From: an uncultured Christensenellaceae bacterium
GTDB taxonomy: Bacteria; Bacillota; Clostridia; Christensenellales; Christensenellaceae
DNA: 36,020 nucleotides
Direction: 5' to 3'
Assembly: GCA_934373295.1 (NCBI GenBank)
Contig: CAKROK010000018.1
Coordinates: 1-36,020, forward strand
How positions within the stretch are numbered: position 1 is the stretch's first letter; each line of letters begins with the position of its first letter. Positions 31,206 through 36,020 of this stretch are shown piece after piece. The position numbers were made by a program, and so were the translations under genes. The notes beneath the pieces are model-generated. The model worked only from the letters and a program-made list of their open reading frames with translations, did no database searches and was not told where the DNA came from.

Positions 31206-32210
31206 ATGAACAACGATTTAAAGGCAAAGGCCAATTCGACATGGCTTAAAATACTGAATATACAGGGCATAACGGCGGTCGTCCCGCTCGTCGTGCTCGT
31301 GGTGGTGGCGAGCATACTAAACCCCGTATTTTTGAAGCCCACCAACCTTGCGACGCTGGGCGGCGCCATAATAGGCATATGGGGGCTGTTCGCGATAGGT
31401 CAGGCGTATATCATAATCGCGGGCGAGATAGACCTCTCCATGGGCGGCCTGCTCGCATTCGCGGCGGTATTCTTCAGCTATATGCTGTTAAACGGTATGC
31501 CAATTTGGCTCGCTATAATAATAACATTTGCGATAACCATAGCCGTAGAGCTTATAAACGCATTTGTAGTATTAAAGTTAAACGTACCCGTGTTTATCGC
31601 TACGCTGGGTATGCAGTATATCTGCAAGGGACTGGCCAAGGTGGTAAACTACGGCGCGGCGGTCACTATATATTCTTCCACAAATCCCGCGGTAAAGCAG
31701 TTCTGCGACGCGTTAAGCGTAAAGCCGCTCGGGCTTTCCCTTTCGTTCTGGTGCTTTATAATACTCATGATAGCGGCGCATCTGCTATTAAAAAAGACGC
31801 GCTTCGGCAGGCAGGTATACGCAGTGGGCGATAACAAGAACGTCGCAAAGATGGCGGGCATAAACGTAGCTAAGGTAAAGGTGCTCTGCTACCTCATGAT
31901 AGGCGTGCTCGTGGGACTCTCTTCCGTGCTTTGGGTAGGCATATCCGCAGGCTCGGCAGTCACGCACGGCGTGGGCTGGGAGTTCATAGCGATATCCGCC
32001 TGCGCGATGGGCGGCGTATCCCTCGTCGGCGGAAGAGGCTCTATGATAGGCGTGCTTTTGGGCGTGATAACCATGGGCGTCATATATAATGTAATTTCCC
32101 TTTTGGGAATAAACGTCAACTATCAGAACATTTTCGTAGGGCTGTTCCTCGCATTCGCGGTCATATTCGACGTGATCCGCCGTGAAAAGACGCTCGGTAA
32201 GAATATCTGA
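31206..32210 (+). CDS. Sugar ABC transporter permease 1
   Basis: A 334-residue RbsC-family permease with about eight to ten hydrophobic segments. The family signature is visible: GEIDLSMGGLLAFAAV near residue 75, and the cytoplasmic loop VGDNKNVAKMAGINVAKVKVLCY near 215 that contacts the ATPase. AISACAMGGVSLVGGRGS lies near 262. The RBS GAGGTG precedes the ATG. It pairs with the next gene to form a heteromeric pore; the two are paralogous but clearly different in sequence. Confidence 0.94.
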   Translation: MNNDLKAKANSTWLKILNIQGITAVVPLVVLVVVASILNPVFLKPTNLATLGGAIIGIWGLFAIGQAYIIIAGEIDLSMGGLLAFAAVFFSYMLLNGMPIWLAIIITFAITIAVELINAFVVLKLNVPVFIATLGMQYICKGLAKVVNYGAAVTIYSSTNPAVKQFCDALSVKPLGLSLSFWCFIILMIAAHLLLKKTRFGRQVYAVGDNKNVAKMAGINVAKVKVLCYLMIGVLVGLSSVLWVGISAGSAVTHGVGWEFIAISACAMGGVSLVGGRGSMIGVLLGVITMGVIYNVISLLGINVNYQNIFVGLFLAFAVIFDVIRREKTLGKNI

Positions 32211-32230
32211 TGCGGGGGAGGTTATAAAAA

Positions 32231-33265
32231 ATGCAGACAAATACGGTAAAAAAGCAAAATAATACGGTCGGCGCGTTAAAAAAGGTCGTAAAGAGAAATG
32301 AATTCATACTGTTCATAGTGCTTGCGGCGATGTGGATCATACTGCGCATATGCAACGAGGGCTTCACGAGCGCGGCGAATATACTCACGATAATAAAGTC
32401 GCTCTCCTTTTACGGAATAGTCGCGGCGGGCATGTCGTGGGTCATGATAAACGGGGATATCGACTTATCCGTGGGCGCGGCGGCGTCCTTCGGCTCGGTT
32501 TTCAGCACGTGGTTCATGCTCAAAACAAACTGCTTCGGCATGATGAACGGCGAAAGCGAATGGCTGGGCGCGGCGATGTGCGTAGCGGTGACGCTCGTCA
32601 TAGCTATAGCGATAGGCTTTTTAAACGGCGTGATGATGGTCACGTTAAAGCTGCCCGCATTTATAGCGACGGTCGCGATGAAATACACCCTTTCGGGCGT
32701 TGTCGTAATAATCACGAACGGAACGCCCGTCTATCCCCTCCCCGCGAGCTTTGACGCATTCGGCAAGGACGGCATACCTATCGCCGGAGCGAAGCTTTCA
32801 TACTTCTTCCTCATTATGCTGGCGCTGATAATCGCCTCGGAGCTGATTTTGCGATTCACGACATTCGGCAGGAGCATTTATGCCACAGGCTCCAACACGC
32901 AGGCGGCCAAGCTCTCGGGTATAAACACGAGCAGGGTGCGCTATATCAGCCTGATGGTGGTATCGGTGCTGGCGGCTTTTGCCGGCTCTATGAACGCCGC
33001 GTATATCGGCCAGGGCTCTATACAGGTCGGCACGGACTGGGAGATGATGGTCATAGCGACGTGCGTCATAGGCGGAGTCAACATGAGCGGCGGCGCGGGC
33101 AACCTCGTGGGCGTGTTTATAGGACTGTTCATAATAAACACGCTTAACAGCGCTATAGCGATGATGGGCGTAAACCCGTTCTTACAGGAGGTGCTTTTGG
33201 GCATAATGCTCATGGCGATAGTCGCAATTGACGCATTTAGAGAAAAGAGGAAAATAAAGGCGTGA
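32231..33265 (+). CDS. Sugar ABC transporter permease 2
   Basis: A 344-residue RbsC-family permease with multiple hydrophobic segments. It has NGDIDLSVGAAASFGSV near residue 78, the loop ATGSNTQAAKLSGINTSRVRY near 220, and IATCVIGGVNMSGGAGN near 265. The N-terminal 20 residues are basic and cytoplasmic. A GGGGGAGG-type RBS stands before ATG 32231. Its stop overlaps the GTG of the next gene (GTGA), which links transport to the downstream dehydrogenases. Confidence 0.94.
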   Translation: MQTNTVKKQNNTVGALKKVVKRNEFILFIVLAAMWIILRICNEGFTSAANILTIIKSLSFYGIVAAGMSWVMINGDIDLSVGAAASFGSVFSTWFMLKTNCFGMMNGESEWLGAAMCVAVTLVIAIAIGFLNGVMMVTLKLPAFIATVAMKYTLSGVVVIITNGTPVYPLPASFDAFGKDGIPIAGAKLSYFFLIMLALIIASELILRFTTFGRSIYATGSNTQAAKLSGINTSRVRYISLMVVSVLAAFAGSMNAAYIGQGSIQVGTDWEMMVIATCVIGGVNMSGGAGNLVGVFIGLFIINTLNSAIAMMGVNPFLQEVLLGIMLMAIVAIDAFREKRKIKA

Positions 33266-34320
33266 AGAACGATAGAATGATGACGGCGGTGCGGACGTTT
33301 GCCCCGGGCGATATCCGCACCGTGAAGGAAAATATACCCCGCCCCGAGGGCAGACAGGTGCTGTGCAAGGTGATAAACGCAGGGATCTGCGGCACGGATT
33401 ACGGCATATATAAAGGCGAGCTTGAAGATATGGTCGACTTTCCCGTGCGCCCCGGCCATGAATGGTCCGGGGTCGTATGCGAGGTGGGCGAGGACGTCGT
33501 GCTGTATAAGCCGGGCGACAGGGTCGTGGGTCAGACGTGCATAGCATGCGGCGTCTGCCCCGACTGCCGCGCGGGCAACAGGTTAAACTGCGCAGACAGG
33601 CAGTCCGTGGGCACGGTACATGCGTGGCCGGGGGCGATGTGCGAATATGAGCTGTTCTACGAAGGCGACTTGATTCCTCTACCCGATGAGATCAGCTTTG
33701 AGCAGGGCGCGCTCATAGAGCCTGCGGGAAACGCCATGATGGGCATAGTCATGGGCGGCGTGGGCTTTGGCAGCAGCGTCGCGATAATGGGCACAGGCCC
33801 TATAGGAGTCGCCGCGGCGGCGATAGCGCGCGCATACGGCGCGAGCACTGTCATCTCCGTAGGCAGGAGCGACTATAAGCTGGAGCTTTGTAAAAAGATG
33901 GGCGCGACGCATACCGTAAACACCAACGACGAGGACGCCGCGCAGAAGATACTCGAATATACCGGCGGAAAGGGCGTGGACGTATCGCTCGAGATAAGCG
34001 GCTCAAAGCAGCTTTTACAGGCATGCTTTAAGGCGACAAAAACGGGCGGCGACGTGGAGATGATAGCCTTTTACGACGGAAAGCTGGATTTTGACTTAAA
34101 CGACTTCGCGTTCAAGCTGCTCACGCCGCGCGCGTCCGGCTGCGGCGGATGGGGATATTTTGACAGAGTAATGGAGCTCATGCGCCAGGGACGGATCGAC
34201 CTCACGCCCATGATAACGCACAGATGCAGCCTGGATGAGGCGGCGGAGCAGACTGCCAACCTCAAGCAGGACAACGCCAAAAAGGTTAAGGTCATGGTGT
34301 GCATGGAGGATGAGCGTTGA
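33262..34320 (+). CDS. Zinc-dependent medium-chain alcohol/polyol dehydrogenase
   Basis: A 352-residue medium-chain dehydrogenase of the sorbitol/threonine dehydrogenase type. Catalytic zinc ligands: Cys43 in GICGTD and His66-Glu67 in GHEWSG. The structural zinc lobe has Cys96, Cys99, Cys102 and Cys110. The nucleotide-binding Rossmann motif GTGPIGVAAAAIA (about 176) is followed by SVGRSDYKLELCKKMGAT. It oxidises a secondary alcohol of a sugar or polyol with NAD(P)+; the exact substrate is unknown. GTG start at 33262 overlaps the permease stop. Its position in the importer operon implies that it acts on the imported compound. Confidence 0.93.
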   Translation: MKNDRMMTAVRTFAPGDIRTVKENIPRPEGRQVLCKVINAGICGTDYGIYKGELEDMVDFPVRPGHEWSGVVCEVGEDVVLYKPGDRVVGQTCIACGVCPDCRAGNRLNCADRQSVGTVHAWPGAMCEYELFYEGDLIPLPDEISFEQGALIEPAGNAMMGIVMGGVGFGSSVAIMGTGPIGVAAAAIARAYGASTVISVGRSDYKLELCKKMGATHTVNTNDEDAAQKILEYTGGKGVDVSLEISGSKQLLQACFKATKTGGDVEMIAFYDGKLDFDLNDFAFKLLTPRASGCGGWGYFDRVMELMRQGRIDLTPMITHRCSLDEAAEQTANLKQDNAKKVKVMVCMEDER

Positions 34321-34994
34321 TGAAGAGTGAAAAAAGAGCGCTTATTATAGCCGCGGATTGCCCGCTCATCACAAATTTGCTGGAAGAGATGAGAAAAAGC
34401 GGCTATGCAGTCGACTTCATCTCGAACAAGAGCTTAGTCGACTCAAAGAGTGTTGAGGACGCCGCAAGGGGCATAAGTCAAAAGTACGATAAGATAGTAA
34501 TAGACCTTTTCACCTCGAGAGAATATGCCGAAAAGAACATCGAGCAGCTCACGGAGAGGCAATGGACGGCGTATAAATACCGCGCGGTGAGCTATATGTA
34601 CGACATCGGGCGATTTATCTTGAAATCGCAGATCTCGCAGGGGCTTGATATATTAATACTCACCTCCGCCGCCGGTCACACGCCGGTGCGGGGAAACATG
34701 CTGATAGGCGGGGGAGACGCCGCTGCGGTGATGTTCGCTAAGGTGATGGCGGTCGAGCTTGCGCCAAAGGGAGTGAGCGTGAACTGCGCCGCGATAGGCT
34801 ACGATGAGCAGGACGGCTTTTGCGCAGTGAATGAGACAGCGCTTTTGGAGCATATCCCCACAAAGCGCACGCTCGATATATCGAAATTAGCGCATGAGCT
34901 TGCGCATATGTGCATGAGCGAAAAATACGCCGCGACGGGAAACGTATACAGATTGGACGACGCATTTTGCCTCGCCTACATGAGGGATTATTGA
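34317..34994 (+). CDS. Degenerate short-chain dehydrogenase-like protein
   Basis: A 225-residue protein related to the C-terminal half of SDR enzymes: LTSAAG (Ser117), then GGDAAAVMFAKVMAVELAPKG and VSVNCAA match the family. The N-terminus lacks the TGxxxGxG cofactor motif. In an ungapped alignment anchored on the ELAPKG motif, the catalytic Tyr and Lys positions are Ile130 and Asp134. It is therefore probably not an active dehydrogenase; a structural or regulatory partner of its neighbour is one possibility. Either TTG 34317 or ATG 34320 could be the start, both after GGAGG (34305-34309). It is 1 bp before the intact SDR and overlaps the dehydrogenase stop. Confidence 0.8.
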   Translation: MMKSEKRALIIAADCPLITNLLEEMRKSGYAVDFISNKSLVDSKSVEDAARGISQKYDKIVIDLFTSREYAEKNIEQLTERQWTAYKYRAVSYMYDIGRFILKSQISQGLDILILTSAAGHTPVRGNMLIGGGDAAAVMFAKVMAVELAPKGVSVNCAAIGYDEQDGFCAVNETALLEHIPTKRTLDISKLAHELAHMCMSEKYAATGNVYRLDDAFCLAYMRDY

Positions 34995-34995
34995 T

Positions 34996-35775
34996 ATGAG
35001 CGAACTAAAAAAGAGAACGGCGCTCGTCACGGGCGGCGCGGGGGCGATAGGCACGGCGATAGTGACGGAGCTTTCGCGCAGCATGAAGGTGTTTTTCACG
35101 GATATATCCGAGGAGAACGGCAAGGCGCTTGAAGGTAAGATGAGACAGGCGGGCGCGGACGTGACGTTTATAAAAAACGACGTACACAGCGAGGCGCAGG
35201 CGATAGAGCTTTTTGAGAGAGTAAAAGAGCAGAGCGGCGGGCTGGACGCGCTCATAAACAACGTCGGGTTAAACGTACCCAATGAACGGCGCGCGGTTTT
35301 TTATGACTATGACCCGCAGGCGTGGGAGCTGGTCACAAGCACGTGCTTAGACGGTCTTTATCACATGACAAAGAGCTTTTTACCTATGCTAAAGCAAAGT
35401 GAGAGTGCGTGTATAGTGAACATAGGCTCGGTGACGGGATTTCGCGCGGGGCTGAGGTATCAATGCGCATATAACGTCTGCAAGGCACTCATACACAACG
35501 TGACGCGGGGCATGGCGATAGAATACGGCGCGCAGGGCATAACGGTAAACTCCGTCATCCCCGGCTCGGTAATGAACCCAATGATTAGCAGGCTGTTATA
35601 TCAAGATAAGGCCGCGAGCGAGAAGATGTTTAAGCACGTCCCCATAGGCAGGGCGGGCTGCCCGGAGGACATCGCGAGTGCGGTGGGATTTTGCGTCAGC
35701 GAGAAGTCGCGGTATCTGACCGGCTGTCTCATCAATGTGGATGGGGGTTGGGCGGCCGGCTACAGCGTACAATAA
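34996..35775 (+). CDS. Short-chain dehydrogenase/reductase
   Basis: A 259-residue classical SDR oxidoreductase. The cofactor motif VTGGAGAIG (11-19) is at the start, NNVG (88-91) replaces the common NNAG, and the catalytic Ser145, Tyr159 and Lys163 are in GSVTG and YNVCK. The C-terminal PIGRAGCPEDIA and NVDGGW motifs complete the family pattern. It converts a ketone/alcohol pair with NAD(P)H. As the last gene of the importer operon it probably performs a second oxidoreduction on the same sugar or polyol. A single consistent pathway cannot be assigned. Confidence 0.93.
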   Translation: MSELKKRTALVTGGAGAIGTAIVTELSRSMKVFFTDISEENGKALEGKMRQAGADVTFIKNDVHSEAQAIELFERVKEQSGGLDALINNVGLNVPNERRAVFYDYDPQAWELVTSTCLDGLYHMTKSFLPMLKQSESACIVNIGSVTGFRAGLRYQCAYNVCKALIHNVTRGMAIEYGAQGITVNSVIPGSVMNPMISRLLYQDKAASEKMFKHVPIGRAGCPEDIASAVGFCVSEKSRYLTGCLINVDGGWAAGYSVQ

Positions 35776-35780
35776 TTTCC

Positions 35781-35900
35781 GGCATTCAAAATGCACCGCC
35801 TTGCCGCCCCTTTTCATCAACTCAGCTCAATCGACGTACTGAAGTACGCCTCATTCGCTTCGCTCGAAAAGTGACGACAAATCGGCACATTTTGAACGCC
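35781..35900. repeat. Copy of the terminal-inverted-repeat element after the SDR gene
   Basis: The left end GGCATTCAAAATGCACCG (35781-35798) and right end CGGCACATTTTGAACGCC (35883-35900) are inverted repeats with 15 of 18 matches. The interior AACTCAGCTC...GACGTACTGAAGTACG...TTCGCTTCGCTCGAAAA blocks match the nrdD-leader element at 19106-19160. This 120-bp copy lacks the covarying stem-loop. No ORF. Confidence 0.6.
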
Positions 35901-35913
35901 GTAGTTTAAGGAA

Positions 35914-35939
35914 GTTTTTCAAAACAAGTTTTGAAAAAC
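35914..35939. repeat. Perfect inverted repeat near the window end
   Basis: GTTTTTCAAAAC (35914-35925), AA, GTTTTGAAAAAC (35928-35939): a 12-bp perfect stem with a 2-nt gap. It begins GTTT and ends AAAC like the palindromes at 50-82 and 21442-21478, but lacks their flanking linkers. It could terminate the SDR operon, although no T run follows. The rest of 35940-36020 shows nothing recognisable. Confidence 0.5.
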
Positions 35940-36020
35940 GGCATGGCACAATTAAATAGCTAACGTCAAAGTGTTTTTCTAAATTGTTTGTTCCCTTTAT
36001 TTGTTTTTGGGGCGGCTGCG

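Overview
The window looks like chromosome from an anaerobic, Gram-positive clostridial bacterium (Firmicutes/Bacillota), probably gut-associated. The evidence is the class III (oxygen-sensitive) ribonucleotide reductase nrdD-nrdG, a ferredoxin-like aldo/keto reductase, the smc-ftsY and tmk-holB-ricT gene orders typical of Firmicutes, a VanW-type envelope protein, lipoproteins and huge secreted Ig-repeat proteins, and consensus sigma-A promoters. No species can be named from sequence alone.

Layout. (1) 1-426: an intergenic repeat region with perfect palindromes and a structured repeat. (2) 427-9927: two divergently transcribed giant secreted proteins, a CotH-kinase/Ig protein (minus) and an Ig/carbohydrate-binding-like protein (plus), which end in nearly the same 175-residue module. 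(3) 10079-15061: smc, ftsY, a small lipoprotein and tRNA-Trp. (4) 15064-15690: a MITE-like repeat, then tRNA-Ser(UGA) whose 3' end is duplicated 244 bp downstream. (5) 15790-19384: nrdD-nrdG-dut operon (minus), with NrdR-box-like sites, a consensus promoter and a long leader that contains a repeat element. (6) 19504-21261: an unknown 119-residue protein and a VanW protein. (7) 21269-21600: an array of different perfect palindromes separated by conserved linkers. (8) 21713-25389: tmk-holB-ricT and an aldo/keto reductase (minus). (9) 25464-26249: an unknown membrane protein. (10) 26275-35775: a LacI regulator, an SGNH hydrolase, and an operon of lipoprotein binding protein, dual ABC ATPase, two permeases, a zinc alcohol dehydrogenase, a degenerate SDR and an intact SDR. 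(11) 35776-36020: another copy of the repeat element and a perfect inverted repeat.

How the genes work together. nrdD/nrdG/dut supply dNTPs anaerobically and remove dUTP, and tmk adds dTDP; holB uses the dNTPs in replication, and smc/ftsY serve chromosome segregation and membrane targeting. The 26-36 kb block reads as one sugar or polyol import and oxidation regulon: an AAAACGTT motif lies at the promoters of the regulator, the hydrolase and the transporter operon.

The most unusual material is intergenic. One family consists of perfect inverted repeats that share no sequence but sit between conserved linkers (1-120 and 21269-21488). A second is a terminal-inverted-repeat element in three sizes (18954-19188, 27403-27476, 35781-35900). 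The long copy contains an RNA-like fold that recurs at 241-331 with compensatory base changes, and it sits in the nrdD leader.
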